64,000 nt of DNA, taken from assembly GCF_023223645.1 (NCBI RefSeq), contig NZ_JALKBY010000004.1:109379-173378 (forward strand), in the 5' to 3' direction. The position numbers were made by a program, and so were the translations under genes. The notes beneath the pieces were generated by a model that searched no databases, had not been told where the DNA came from, and saw nothing but the letters and a program-made list of their open reading frames with translations. Position 1 is the first letter of the stretch. Every line of letters starts with the position of its first letter. This stretch comes from Natroniella sulfidigena. GTDB lineage: Bacteria > Bacillota > Halanaerobiia > Halobacteroidales > Halobacteroidaceae. Positions 1 through 8,751 of the stretch are shown here, in pieces.

Positions 1-656
1 TGAAAATTGACCCCCATCTCCTCTATTCCAGCTCCAGAAAAAATTTCAACCATTTGTGAATTATTATCTTCTACTTCTACCTCAATTATTCTATCTTCTA
101 ACTCTCCTAATTCTAATTGATGGCGTAATTTTTCCCGATGCTTTTCAAATCTTTCTTCTTTCTCAGTCTCATCGGTAGTTTCTTTTTCTTCAGCAAAATT
201 GTTAAACATATTATTGAATAAATTATTACCTTTCTTTTTAGGACGAGGAAATAAAGCATCTAAAATTCTTTCTTGAGCCAACTCTTCTGCTTTATCCTCT
301 ACTCCTTCCATCCTTTCTTGCTTAACCATTCTAATAGCAGTCTGTACTAAATCTCTAATCATCGATTCTACATCACGCCCAACATAACCTACCTCAGTAA
401 ATTTAGTTACTTCAACCTTAATAAATGGTGCTTTAACTAATTTAGCCAATCTTCTTGCTATCTCTGTTTTTCCTACACCAGTTGGCCCGATCATCAAAAT
501 GTTTTTAGGTACAACCTCTTCTTTTAATTTATCCGATAGCTTCTTTCTTCTATATCTATTCCTAATAGCTATTGCTACCGCTTTTTTAGCTTCACTTTGA
601 CCAACTATATATTCATCCAAACTTTCTACTACCTGCTGTGGAGTAAATTGCTCCAT
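1..656 (-). CDS. hslU: ATP-dependent protease ATPase subunit HslU (ClpY), N-terminal part; cut by the window edge
   Basis: Unfoldase ATPase that forms a ring on HslV and feeds it substrates. About 218 N-terminal residues are in the window; the C-terminal half lies beyond base 1. The protein begins [20 protein letters not shown], the usual HslU opening, and the Walker A motif GPTGVGKT falls near residues 57-64. The charged stretch after about residue 130 corresponds to the variable I domain. The gene starts 16 bp after hslV stops, so the two are almost certainly cotranscribed. I see nothing abnormal in the visible part. Confidence 0.93.
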   Translation of the reverse strand, partial: MEQFTPQQVVESLDEYIVGQSEAKKAVAIAIRNRYRRKKLSDKLKEEVVPKNILMIGPTGVGKTEIARRLAKLVKAPFIKVEVTKFTEVGYVGRDVESMIRDLVQTAIRMVKQERMEGVEDKAEELAQERILDALFPRPKKKGNNLFNNMFNNFAEEKETTDETEKEERFEKHREKLRHQLELGELEDRIIEVEVEDNNSQMVEIFSGAGIEEMGVNF

Positions 657-672
657 TATGCTCCCCCTTTAT

Positions 673-1197
673 TTATATCTCTTCTACTGTAATTTGATCA
701 TTTGTATAAATACAAATATCTGCTGCTATCTCTAAAGATTTTTCAGCTATTTTTGCAGCAGTTAAATCAGTAAATTCAGCCAAAGAGCGTGCTGCAGCTA
801 AAGCATAAGAACCTCCAGATCCAATAGCAGTTATTCCATCATCTGGTTCAATTACATCTCCTGTTCCTGATACAACTAACAAGCAATTTTGATCAGCTAC
901 AACTAATAAAGCTTCTAACTTTCTTAACATTTTATCTGTTCGCCACTCTTTAGCCAACTCTACTGCAGCTCTCTTTAAGTTGCCATGAGCTTCCTCTAAC
1001 TTACCTTCAAATTTTTCAAATAATGTAAAAGCATCAGCTGCAGTTCCTGCAAACCCAGCTAATACATCATCATTAATCCGTCTGACCTTATTAGCTCCAT
1101 GTTTCATTACAGTATGCTGCATTGTTACTTGCCCATCCCCAGCAACAGCAACATTCTCTCCCTTTTTAACCGCTATAACCGTCGTTGCATCAAACAT
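673..1197 (-). CDS. hslV: ATP-dependent protease proteolytic subunit HslV (ClpQ)
   Basis: Proteasome-like N-terminal nucleophile peptidase that works with HslU in the cytoplasm. The 174 residues match the family length. The sequence opens [10 protein letters not shown], so a short propeptide should be removed to expose the threonine nucleophile. The motifs SGDGQVT-like (AGDGQVT) and [14 protein letters not shown] are present. A GGGGGAT ribosome site lies 5 nt before the ATG. It sits 33 bp after topA. In many Firmicutes trmFO and xerC (codV) stand between topA and hslV; both are absent here. Confidence 0.95.
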   Translation of the reverse strand: MFDATTVIAVKKGENVAVAGDGQVTMQHTVMKHGANKVRRINDDVLAGFAGTAADAFTLFEKFEGKLEEAHGNLKRAAVELAKEWRTDKMLRKLEALLVVADQNCLLVVSGTGDVIEPDDGITAIGSGGSYALAAARSLAEFTDLTAAKIAEKSLEIAADICIYTNDQITVEEI

Positions 1198-1230
1198 TTT
1201 ATCCCCCTAATCAATTTTTAAATTGAGTAT

Positions 1231-3306
1231 TTATAGTATTTTTTCATAATCACATTCTGAATTAATACAGTATTGCTTTGTTTCTTTTTTAGTCTTTTTT
1301 TCAACAAGAAACTGCTTACATTCAGGACATTCTTCTTTAGTTGGCTTATGCCAAGTCATAAATTCACAATCTGGATAACTACTACAACCATAAAAAACTC
1401 TTCCTTTTTTACTTTTCCGTTCAATAACATCACCATCTTCACATTCAGGACACTTAACGCCCATCTTAACTAAAATAGGCTTTGTATTTTTACAATCAGG
1501 AAATCCTGGACACGCTAAAAACTTACCATATCTACCATGCTTAACAATCATGTTTTTACCACATTTTTCACATATTTCATCAGTTACTTCCTCTTCCAAC
1601 TCGACTTTTTCCATATTTTCCTGAGCAGATTCTAACCTTTCAGCAAAAGGTTCATAAAACTCTCCTAACAATTCTACCCATTCTTTTTCTCCTGCTTCAA
1701 TCTTATCTAAATTTTTCTCTAATTGAGCCGTAAACTCCACATCGGTTACATCAGGAAAATGTTCAACTAATAATTTATTAACTAGTTCTCCTAATTCAGT
1801 TGGTATCAGCTTTCCATTTTCTTTTTCAACATAATTTCTCTTTTGAATTGTACTAACTACTGGAGCATAAGTACTTGGACGTCCAATCCCCTTTTGCTCT
1901 AATGTCTTAACTAATTTAGCTTCAGTATAACGAGGTGGAGGTTTAGTAAAGTGTTGATCAGGAGTGACTTCACTTAAATCAACCTTCTCTTTTTCTGCTA
2001 AATCGGGTAATAATTCATCCTTTTTACTTTGTCTAGTAGTATCAACTTTTAAGAAACCTGGAAACAACTCTTGTGATCCTTTGGCCCTTAATTTATATTT
2101 TCCTCCAGTTATATCAACTGTTAAGGTTTTATAAACAGCAGGGCTCATCTGGCTAGCTACAAACCGCTCCCAGATTAATTTGTATAATTTATATTCTTCC
2201 TTACTTAAATGTTCTTTTATTTTATTAGGCGTTCTATAAACTGATGTTGGTCTAATAGCTTCATGAGCATCTTGGGATTTATTTTTAGTCTTATATTTCT
2301 TAGGTTGGTTGGATAAATACTTTTCTCCAAATTCATCCGTTATATATCCTCTTAATTCATTTTGAGCTTCTTTAGAAACTCTAGTAGAATCAGTTCTCAT
2401 ATAGGTAATTAAACCTATCGCCCCTTCAGATCCTAAATCAATTCCTTCATATAATTGTTGGGCCAAATACATTGTCTTTTTAGTGCTAAAATAGAGGTTC
2501 GTGGAAGCCTTTTGTTGTAAACTACTTGTTGTAAATGGAGCAGAAGGGTGCCTTCTTCTTTTACTTTCCTTGATCTTACTAATTTTTAAATCTGTCTGCT
2601 TCAACTCTTTGACTACTTGATCAGTCTCTTCTTTATTCTTTAACTTGAATTTTTTATTATTGATTCTATATAATTTTGCTTTAAACTTATCTTTATTTTC
2701 AGTTTTAACTTCAACATCAACCGTCCAATATTCTTGTGGTTCAAAAGCCTTAACTTCTTCCTCTTTTTCACAAATCAGCTTAACAGCTACAGACTGAACT
2801 CGCCCTGCACTTAATCCTCTTCTTACTTTTTTCCATAACAGAGGACTTAACTTATACCCTACCAGTCGATCAAGTACCCTTCTTGCTTGCTGAGCATCGA
2901 CTCTATTCTCATCAATCGAACGAGGTTCTTTTAAAGCATTCTGCACTGCTTTTTTAGTAATTTCATTGAATTCAATTCTACACTTTGCAGATTCATCTAT
3001 ATCAAGAGCACGTGCTAAATGCCAAGAGATCGCTTCACCTTCTCGGTCAGGGTCAGTTGCTAATAATACCTCTTTGCTCTTTTTAGCACCCCGTTTTAAT
3101 TTTTGTAGTATTTTTCCTTTCCCTCTAATAGTTATGTACTTAGGTTTGAAATCTTCTTCAGTATTAACTCCTAATTGACTTTTTGGCAAATCAATTACAT
3201 GCCCCATTGAAGCCTGCACCTTAAAGTCAGAACCTAAAAATTTATTAATTGTCTTAGCTTTAGCAGGAGATTCTACAATTACTAATTTATTCTTTTTTTT
3301 AGCCAC
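1231..3306 (-). CDS. topA: DNA topoisomerase I (type IA)
   Basis: Relaxes negatively supercoiled DNA through a transient 5'-phosphotyrosine link. The 691-residue protein has an N-terminal Toprim domain (VIVESPAKAKTINKFLG near residue 9, ATDPDREGEA near 84), the active-site segment GLITYMRTDSTRV with the catalytic tyrosine near residue 300, and three C-terminal four-cysteine zinc ribbons (from about residue 580). The start is a GTG with GGAGGTGA just upstream. The order dprA-smg-topA-hslVU reads as one minus-strand run with short gaps. Confidence 0.96.
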   Translation of the reverse strand: MAKKKNKLVIVESPAKAKTINKFLGSDFKVQASMGHVIDLPKSQLGVNTEEDFKPKYITIRGKGKILQKLKRGAKKSKEVLLATDPDREGEAISWHLARALDIDESAKCRIEFNEITKKAVQNALKEPRSIDENRVDAQQARRVLDRLVGYKLSPLLWKKVRRGLSAGRVQSVAVKLICEKEEEVKAFEPQEYWTVDVEVKTENKDKFKAKLYRINNKKFKLKNKEETDQVVKELKQTDLKISKIKESKRRRHPSAPFTTSSLQQKASTNLYFSTKKTMYLAQQLYEGIDLGSEGAIGLITYMRTDSTRVSKEAQNELRGYITDEFGEKYLSNQPKKYKTKNKSQDAHEAIRPTSVYRTPNKIKEHLSKEEYKLYKLIWERFVASQMSPAVYKTLTVDITGGKYKLRAKGSQELFPGFLKVDTTRQSKKDELLPDLAEKEKVDLSEVTPDQHFTKPPPRYTEAKLVKTLEQKGIGRPSTYAPVVSTIQKRNYVEKENGKLIPTELGELVNKLLVEHFPDVTDVEFTAQLEKNLDKIEAGEKEWVELLGEFYEPFAERLESAQENMEKVELEEEVTDEICEKCGKNMIVKHGRYGKFLACPGFPDCKNTKPILVKMGVKCPECEDGDVIERKSKKGRVFYGCSSYPDCEFMTWHKPTKEECPECKQFLVEKKTKKETKQYCINSECDYEKIL

Positions 3307-3329
3307 TTTCTCACCTCCATAACCTTACA

Positions 3330-3830
3330 TTAATTAATGTATTCTGCTGCTGAATCGTTTATAACCTCAAATTCTGAAATATGCTGAACTATAAAGCTTA
3401 ATCGCAATTCATCTTCAATAACCTGCTGTAATACTTCCCATAAATATTCAATATTAAGATACTCATTATGCATCTTAAACAACTCAGCAATCAACTCTTC
3501 TAATTCTTCCTCAGCAATTAAATTTAAACAATTCAATTTTAAGATGACTCCTTGCATTTTAAGATCAAATTTAAACTTTTCTCTAAAGCTAAAAACACGA
3601 TGTTTACAATCATCTTGTTGTTCAATATATTTTCCACTTAATAATTCATCTGTTGAATTTATTCTTTCCGAAGAAGCAAAAATAAATTCAAAGGCTTGAT
3701 TGATCTCTTCTAAACCATAACCTTCATCTCGCAAAAAAGTAATCAATTTTTCTTCATCTTCAACTAATTCTTCTTCATGTAATAGGTTTTTAACTAAATA
3801 ACTGATTATCTTAAATACATTATTATTCAT
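3330..3830 (-). CDS. smg: DUF494 family protein (Smg-like)
   Basis: Small acidic protein of 166 residues resembling the Smg/DUF494 family, whose molecular role is unknown. The N-terminal pattern (MNNNVFKIISYLVKNLLHEE followed by an acidic helix and a GYGLEEINQAFEF segment) fits that family. It lies between dprA and topA with gaps of 15 and 23 bp. The same dprA-smg neighbourhood is known from proteobacteria, which supports the call. No membrane segment is visible, so it should be cytoplasmic. The family assignment comes from recalled pattern and context only. Confidence 0.75.
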   Translation of the reverse strand: MNNNVFKIISYLVKNLLHEEELVEDEEKLITFLRDEGYGLEEINQAFEFIFASSERINSTDELLSGKYIEQQDDCKHRVFSFREKFKFDLKMQGVILKLNCLNLIAEEELEELIAELFKMHNEYLNIEYLWEVLQQVIEDELRLSFIVQHISEFEVINDSAAEYIN

Positions 3831-3845
3831 TTTATAGCCCCCCTT

Positions 3846-4967
3846 TCAAAGCTTAACATCATCTCGTAATCTAAATTTTCTTCCTGGTAATTGTTCTATA
3901 ATACCTTTTACTTCTAGTTCTAATAAAACTGAATTTAATTGAGCAGAAGTCAATTCAACAGCATCAAGTAAATATTCAAATTGTTGAGAGTTAACTGTCA
4001 ATGTTTTATAAACTATCTGCTCTTGTTCATTCAAAGTTTCATTTATTTTAGGATTACTTTTGTACTCTAAATTCGATTCATCATCCCTGTTATCAACTTC
4101 TAACAAATTCAACTCTTCTAAAATATCATCTAAGTCCTGAACTAATTTAGCTCCAACTTGAATTAGTTGGTTAGTTCCTACACTCTGTTTTCTCGTTATA
4201 TCTCCAGGAATAGCAAAAACTTCTCTTCCTTGATTTAAAGCTAGATTAGCAGTAATCAACGAACCACTCTTCTTAGTTGCTTCAACAACTATCGTTCCTA
4301 AACAAAGTCCACTGATAATTCTATTCCTAACAGGAAAATTTTTACCCCCTGGCTCAGTAGCTAATGGAAAAGAGCTGATAACTGCCCCTTGAGCTTCTAT
4401 TTTTTTGGCCAACCCTTTATTCTTTTTAGGATATATGACATCTACTCCCGATCCTAAAATAGCATAAGTTATACCAGACTTTAAAGCCCCCTGATGAGCA
4501 GATGTATCTATCCCATAAGCTAAACCACTAACAATATTAAGTCCTTTTTCTGCTAATCTTTGACTTAATTTGCTTGCTATTCTTTTTCCATATTGAGTGC
4601 ATTTTCTAGAACCAACTACAGCAATACAAGGCTTATTAATTCTTTCGATACTTCCTTTATAATACAAAATAGGGGGTGGATCATAAATCTCCTTTAATAA
4701 TCTAGGATAACATGTATCTTGTAAAGTTACAACCTTAATTCCAAATTTATTCAATCTTTCTAGCTCAAATTTAAAATCAAAGTTCTTCTTAGAATCAATA
4801 ATCTTTTGACTGACTACCTTACCAATCCCACTTATATTATCAAATATTTCTTTATCTGCTTGCCAAATCCCTTGTGCATCACCAAAATAATCTAATAGTT
4901 TTTTTATTCGCCTTGGCCCTAAGCCATCAACTTTACTTAGCCAGATCCAATAGCCTTTACCTTCCAT
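3846..4967 (-). CDS. dprA: DNA-processing protein DprA (Smf)
   Basis: Binds incoming single-stranded DNA during transformation and loads RecA. The 373-residue protein has an N-terminal helix-hairpin-helix/SAM-like part (VDGLGPRRIKKLL), then the Rossmann-like DprA core with GSRKCTQYGKRIA near residue 117 and SGLAYGIDTSAHQGAL near 143. The C-terminal winged-helix-like tail starts after about residue 310. A GGAGG ribosome site precedes the ATG. With comM and yraN elsewhere in the window it hints at a residual competence or DNA-uptake capacity, which is inference. Confidence 0.95.
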   Translation of the reverse strand: MEGKGYWIWLSKVDGLGPRRIKKLLDYFGDAQGIWQADKEIFDNISGIGKVVSQKIIDSKKNFDFKFELERLNKFGIKVVTLQDTCYPRLLKEIYDPPPILYYKGSIERINKPCIAVVGSRKCTQYGKRIASKLSQRLAEKGLNIVSGLAYGIDTSAHQGALKSGITYAILGSGVDVIYPKKNKGLAKKIEAQGAVISSFPLATEPGGKNFPVRNRIISGLCLGTIVVEATKKSGSLITANLALNQGREVFAIPGDITRKQSVGTNQLIQVGAKLVQDLDDILEELNLLEVDNRDDESNLEYKSNPKINETLNEQEQIVYKTLTVNSQQFEYLLDAVELTSAQLNSVLLELEVKGIIEQLPGRKFRLRDDVKL

Positions 4968-4981
4968 ATTGCAACCTCCTA

Positions 4982-6463
4982 TTAATTAATTGGTGTTACC
5001 AATCTCCCAATTAACAACTTCAATTTATCTAAAATCCCCAATTGCTGATAATCCTCTAACTTCCACTTCTTACTTTGTTCTAGATTCAAAGTTATTTCTT
5101 CCATTATTTTGTTAGAAAAATCCTGGTCAAAAATCACTATATTCAACTCATAATCAAGATACAAGCTTCTTGTATTAAAATTAGCAGAGCCAATTGATAA
5201 AATCTCCTTATCTACCAATAACATTTTAGAGTGTAAAAATTCATCTTGATAATGATAGACAGACACTCCCGCTTTTAATAACTTCTTAAAAAAAGACATA
5301 TTACTCCAACTAAGTAATATACTATCAGTCTTTTTAGAAGTTATTATATTAACATCTATCCCTCTCAATGCTGCCGTCTGCAATGCAGTTAAAATATTAT
5401 CATTCAAAACTAAATAAGGCGTAACTAAATAAATCTCTTCTTGTGCTGCTGTAATCAATGCAAAATAACTTTTATTCATTTCAGACCAAGGAGTATCAAA
5501 TCCAGTAGTAATTAATTGAATTGGCAATCTATTTTTCATATTTTGCTCAGGAAAATATCTTCTTTCTAAAATTTGATCACCAGTAACATAATACCAATCA
5601 AGTAAAAAGACTTTCTGCATCCAACTAACTGCTTCACCTTCAATTTTAACTTGAATGCTCTCTCTTTTATTTCCTGTTATATATTCATCTCCTAAATTTA
5701 CATCTCCAATAAAAGCAACCTTACCATCTATAATTACATTCTTTCGGTGATTACGGTGGTTGAGTTTTCCTCTTAATATAGAAGTAACTAAATCGTTATA
5801 AGCTTCAATCTCTATTCCTACTTTTCTTAATTCTCCCTTATATTTTTGACCTAACTGATGGCTACCTAATCTATCATAAATAATCCTTATCTCAACACCA
5901 TCTTTTGCCTTCTTGATCAATAAATCCTTGAATTTTTGTCCTATCTGATCATCCCGAATAATATAAAAACAGATATGAATATGATCTTCTGCTTCTTTTA
6001 ACTGGGCCAACATTTCTGCAAAAATATCTTCTTCTTTAAAGATTGGTTCAGCTTGATTATTAATAGTTAAATCTAATCCACTTGTTCTTTCAATTAAGTT
6101 TGAAATACCTTCTTGTCGCTTATCCTTTAGCGAGTATTCAGTGTCTGTTTTAGCAAGTTCAGTTAATTGTTCTAAATATTGATTTCTTTCTAAATAATAA
6201 TTGTTTAATGATTGTTTATTTCTACAAATTTGAATAAATGTAAAGACTCCAAATAAAAAAAATAATATAAATAAAACTTTGAAAATCAAACTAAAATCAC
6301 TAGTAAAATATATTCCTGCCAAACTTAATCCTAACAGACCACTAATCCCTAATAAGTAAGGGTAAAAAGCAATTATCACCTTTTTATTACCTAAAATGAA
6401 AATATTAAAGTAAATAATCGTAATTATAAATAATAAAATTAACCCCCACCACAACCGATACAT
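4982..6463 (-). CDS. cls: Cardiolipin synthase (phospholipase D family)
   Basis: Joins two phosphatidylglycerol molecules into cardiolipin at the membrane. The 493-residue protein has two N-terminal membrane segments (about residues 4-24 and 33-78), then two PLD catalytic motifs: HRKNVIIDGKVAFIGD near residue 240 and HSKMLLVDKEILSIGSANF near residue 414. Both HxKxxxxD signatures are intact. It ends 14 bp before dprA starts and may be cotranscribed with it. Upstream lies a 380 bp gap with a decayed gene. Confidence 0.93.
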   Translation of the reverse strand: MYRLWWGLILLFIITIIYFNIFILGNKKVIIAFYPYLLGISGLLGLSLAGIYFTSDFSLIFKVLFILFFLFGVFTFIQICRNKQSLNNYYLERNQYLEQLTELAKTDTEYSLKDKRQEGISNLIERTSGLDLTINNQAEPIFKEEDIFAEMLAQLKEAEDHIHICFYIIRDDQIGQKFKDLLIKKAKDGVEIRIIYDRLGSHQLGQKYKGELRKVGIEIEAYNDLVTSILRGKLNHRNHRKNVIIDGKVAFIGDVNLGDEYITGNKRESIQVKIEGEAVSWMQKVFLLDWYYVTGDQILERRYFPEQNMKNRLPIQLITTGFDTPWSEMNKSYFALITAAQEEIYLVTPYLVLNDNILTALQTAALRGIDVNIITSKKTDSILLSWSNMSFFKKLLKAGVSVYHYQDEFLHSKMLLVDKEILSIGSANFNTRSLYLDYELNIVIFDQDFSNKIMEEITLNLEQSKKWKLEDYQQLGILDKLKLLIGRLVTPIN

Positions 6464-6570
6464 TAACTCACACCCTTTTATGGTTTCCTAAAACTCATTA
6501 TATTTTTTTCCTAAATTATTAATTTTATACTTCATCCTTACTGAAACCGATTTAAAGATTATAATCAGCA

Positions 6571-6806
6571 GGAATTGAAACTCATATTTGTGTTTATCAA
6601 ACAACCATTGATCTACTTAAAGAAGAAGATGAAGTAGAATTAATTACTGATTCTATTTCATCAAGGACTTTAGAGAATAAAAAGATCGGCTTAAAAAAAT
6701 GAAAGGAGCAGGAGCTAAATTAACTAGTACTGAAACTGCTTTATTTGAATTATTGAAAGTAGCTTCAGGAGAAAAATTTAAACAAATTTTAAAACTGGTT
6801 AAATAA
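6571..6806 (+). pseudogene. Isochorismatase-family hydrolase, C-terminal remnant with frameshift
   Basis: Reading from 6571 gives GIETHICVYQTTIDLLKEED and onward to DSISSRTLENKKIGLKK, which matches the C-terminal part of the cysteine hydrolase (isochorismatase/nicotinamidase-like) superfamily; the GIETHxCV segment holds the catalytic cysteine. A run of seven A residues at 6693-6699 then breaks the frame. One more A would restore MKGAGAKLTSTETALFELLK to a TAA at 6804-6806. The N-terminal part is missing and stop codons precede 6571. So this is a truncated, frameshifted relic and not a working gene. It explains most of the gap between cls and fchA. Confidence 0.8.
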
Positions 6807-6848
6807 AGAAAAGAATCGGAATTTTTCCGATTCTTTTCTTTATTTAAC
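6798..6848. terminator. Bidirectional intrinsic terminator, 22 bp perfect stem
   Basis: Bases 6798-6819 and 6827-6848 are perfect inverted repeats around a 7-base loop, with T-runs on both sides. The stem contains the stop codon of the pseudogene on the plus strand and of fchA on the minus strand, so one hairpin serves both convergent genes. Confidence 0.9.
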
Positions 6849-7470
6849 CTATCTTTTGATTTGTAATTTCTAAGACTTCTGCTTTTAATTCTTTAGCTTC
6901 TTCCTTTAACTCCTTCATTTCGGCTCTCTTTTCAGCTACATAATCTTCATCATTCATAGCAGCTAAATTGATATTTACATTTAATTCTGCAGCTTCTAAT
7001 GCAGCCCAAGCTTCAATAGCACCTACACCTGCATCACTCACAGCATGGGTATTACCATTCTTAGCAGCAAACAAGGCTTGCTCTAAAATTCCAATACTCT
7101 TTTTAGCCATCGCAAAAGGAACTTCTGTTGCTTTCTTAGAAGCTTCCTTTAAAGCCTCACTTCGCTTTTCTTTTTCTTCACTAGTCTCTTTAGGCATCTT
7201 CAAAGCATCCATATAAGCATTAAATACCTCTATATCTTGATTTACCAAATCAAGATAGTCTTCTTTTAAAGCAGTAGTAGTTTCAATTAACTCTTCCATC
7301 TCATCTTGAACATCAGCATAGTCTTCCTTGCCCACAGTCAATGAACCTACCATACAAGTAGCAGCAGCAGCTAAAGCTCCACTCAATGCAGCTGCACTCC
7401 CTCCACCAGGTGCTGGCTTATCTGAGGCAAAGTCATCCATAAATTGACCAATCTCTTGTTTTCTGATCAT
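6844..7470 (-). CDS. fchA: Cyclodeaminase/methenyl-tetrahydrofolate cyclohydrolase family protein
   Basis: Member of the formiminotransferase-cyclodeaminase family; in anaerobes such stand-alone proteins act as formimino-THF cyclodeaminase or methenyl-THF cyclohydrolase in C1 metabolism. The start at 7470 (MIRKQEIGQFMDDFAS) is preferred over an in-frame ATG at 7485 because GGGGGAG lies 6 nt before it and nothing similar precedes 7485. That gives 208 residues. The glycine-rich PAPGGGSAAALSGALAAAA segment near residue 20 is the family signature. The MetF-MetV fusion 3.5 kb away fits a shared folate C1 role. Confidence 0.88.
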   Translation of the reverse strand: MIRKQEIGQFMDDFASDKPAPGGGSAAALSGALAAAATCMVGSLTVGKEDYADVQDEMEELIETTTALKEDYLDLVNQDIEVFNAYMDALKMPKETSEEKEKRSEALKEASKKATEVPFAMAKKSIGILEQALFAAKNGNTHAVSDAGVGAIEAWAALEAAELNVNINLAAMNDEDYVAEKRAEMKELKEEAKELKAEVLEITNQKIG

Positions 7471-7658
7471 TTTAATCTCCCCCATTACTTTTTGAATTTC
7501 TAGTACTTTATTCTTTAATGAACATAATTATCCTTCTAAAATAGATGATTTTTAAGAAATAATTACTGGTTTTATTTCAATGATGTTCTTCCCAATACAT
7601 AAAAATATACAATCTATTCAATAATAACTTAAAAGCAAACTATTTTAAGGAGGCCTCT

Positions 7659-8342
7659 ATGTTTATTGTAATAATCCGTACAATTATTTTATATGCTGTA
7701 GTCTTTCTAACCTTTAGAGTAATGGGCAAAAGACAGATTGGAGAGTTACAACCATATGAATTGGCAATTACAATTATGATCTCCGCTTTAGCTGCTATTC
7801 CGATGCAAGATACTGATATTCCTTTAATTAATAGTTTAACACCTATTATTTTGATCTTTTCTACTCAAATTTATATATCTGCTATCACTACTAAAAGTAG
7901 TACAGGAAGAAGAATCATTTGTGGGAAACCTACAATCTTAATTGAAAATGGCCAAATTGTTGAAGGAGAACTCAACAAAAGTAGAATTAATATTAATGAG
8001 TTGTTAGAAGAACTTAGAATCAAAGGTTACCCCGATATCTCTGAAGTAGAGTTTGCTTTTATTGAAACTAATGGCTCCCTTAGTATAATCCCTAAATCTC
8101 AAAATAGACCAGTTACTCCCAAAGATTTAGAAATCGATACCAACTATGAAGGAATTCCACATCCAGTAATTATAGATGGCCAAATTCATACTAAAAATTT
8201 AGAAAAATTAAACCTTTCCCCAGAGTGGTTAAAAGAAGAATTGACTTCTCTAGGAATCGATAATCCATCTGATATATTTTTTGCTAACCTTGATTCAGAG
8301 GGTAACCTATTTTACCAAGTTTATCGCCAAAAAAACAAATAA
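7659..8342 (+). CDS. DUF421 family membrane protein (YetF/YrbG-like)
   Basis: A 227-residue protein with two or three N-terminal membrane helices (residues 1-20, 35-50 and 60-80), then a soluble domain containing GKPTILIENGQIVEGEL. This pattern, including RVMGKRQIGELQPYELAI at the first helix, is the DUF421/YetF family, which occurs in spore formers; its biochemical role is unsettled. AAGGAGG lies just upstream of the ATG. It is followed 25 bp later by a DUF4363-like gene, a pairing that I recall from other Firmicutes. One of the few plus-strand genes here. Confidence 0.88.
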   Translation: MFIVIIRTIILYAVVFLTFRVMGKRQIGELQPYELAITIMISALAAIPMQDTDIPLINSLTPIILIFSTQIYISAITTKSSTGRRIICGKPTILIENGQIVEGELNKSRININELLEELRIKGYPDISEVEFAFIETNGSLSIIPKSQNRPVTPKDLEIDTNYEGIPHPVIIDGQIHTKNLEKLNLSPEWLKEELTSLGIDNPSDIFFANLDSEGNLFYQVYRQKNK

Positions 8343-8367
8343 GTTACCAAAAGGAGTTGAACAACTA

Positions 8368-8751
8368 ATGAAAAAAACTATAATTTATACTAGTATCTTA
8401 TTAGTTATTACTTTGAGCCTCGTCAGTTACGGATATATTGCAACAAATAATAGAGCTGATCAACTAATTTCAAAACTAAACGCCCTCGAAGATAATTTAA
8501 ATAATAACCACTGGGAAAATATCAAAAATAACACTGAATCCTTAAATCAAGCTTGGGAAGAAGCAAACTTTACGTGGAGTATTCTTATGGACCATAATGA
8601 GATAGATAAACTTGACCTCTCCATTTCCAAAATTATCTCACTGATAGAATTAGAAGAAAAAGAAAAAGCTTTAACCGAATTAAGAATCGCTAAAGAATTA
8701 GCTAGACAAATGCCCAGTAATGAAAAAATAAGAATTGAAAATATTTTTTAA
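8368..8751 (+). CDS. DUF4363-like membrane-anchored protein
   Basis: The start at 8368 (MKKTIIYTSILLVITLSLVS) is preferred over longer readings from 8281 because AAGGAG stands 11 nt before it and because the longer version would overlap the DUF421 gene. The 127-residue product has one N-terminal membrane helix or signal anchor and a helical outer domain with regularly spaced tryptophans. It is probably cotranscribed with the DUF421 gene. Its 3' end overlaps the convergent comM stop by 4 bp. Family call is tentative; no function is known. Confidence 0.68.
   Translation: MKKTIIYTSILLVITLSLVSYGYIATNNRADQLISKLNALEDNLNNNHWENIKNNTESLNQAWEEANFTWSILMDHNEIDKLDLSISKIISLIELEEKEKALTELRIAKELARQMPSNEKIRIENIF

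Noticed and set aside
8281..8367. A longer DUF4363-like protein starting at 8281
   Set aside because: The extension overlaps the DUF421 gene in another frame and has no ribosome site; 8368 has AAGGAG and a clean membrane anchor.
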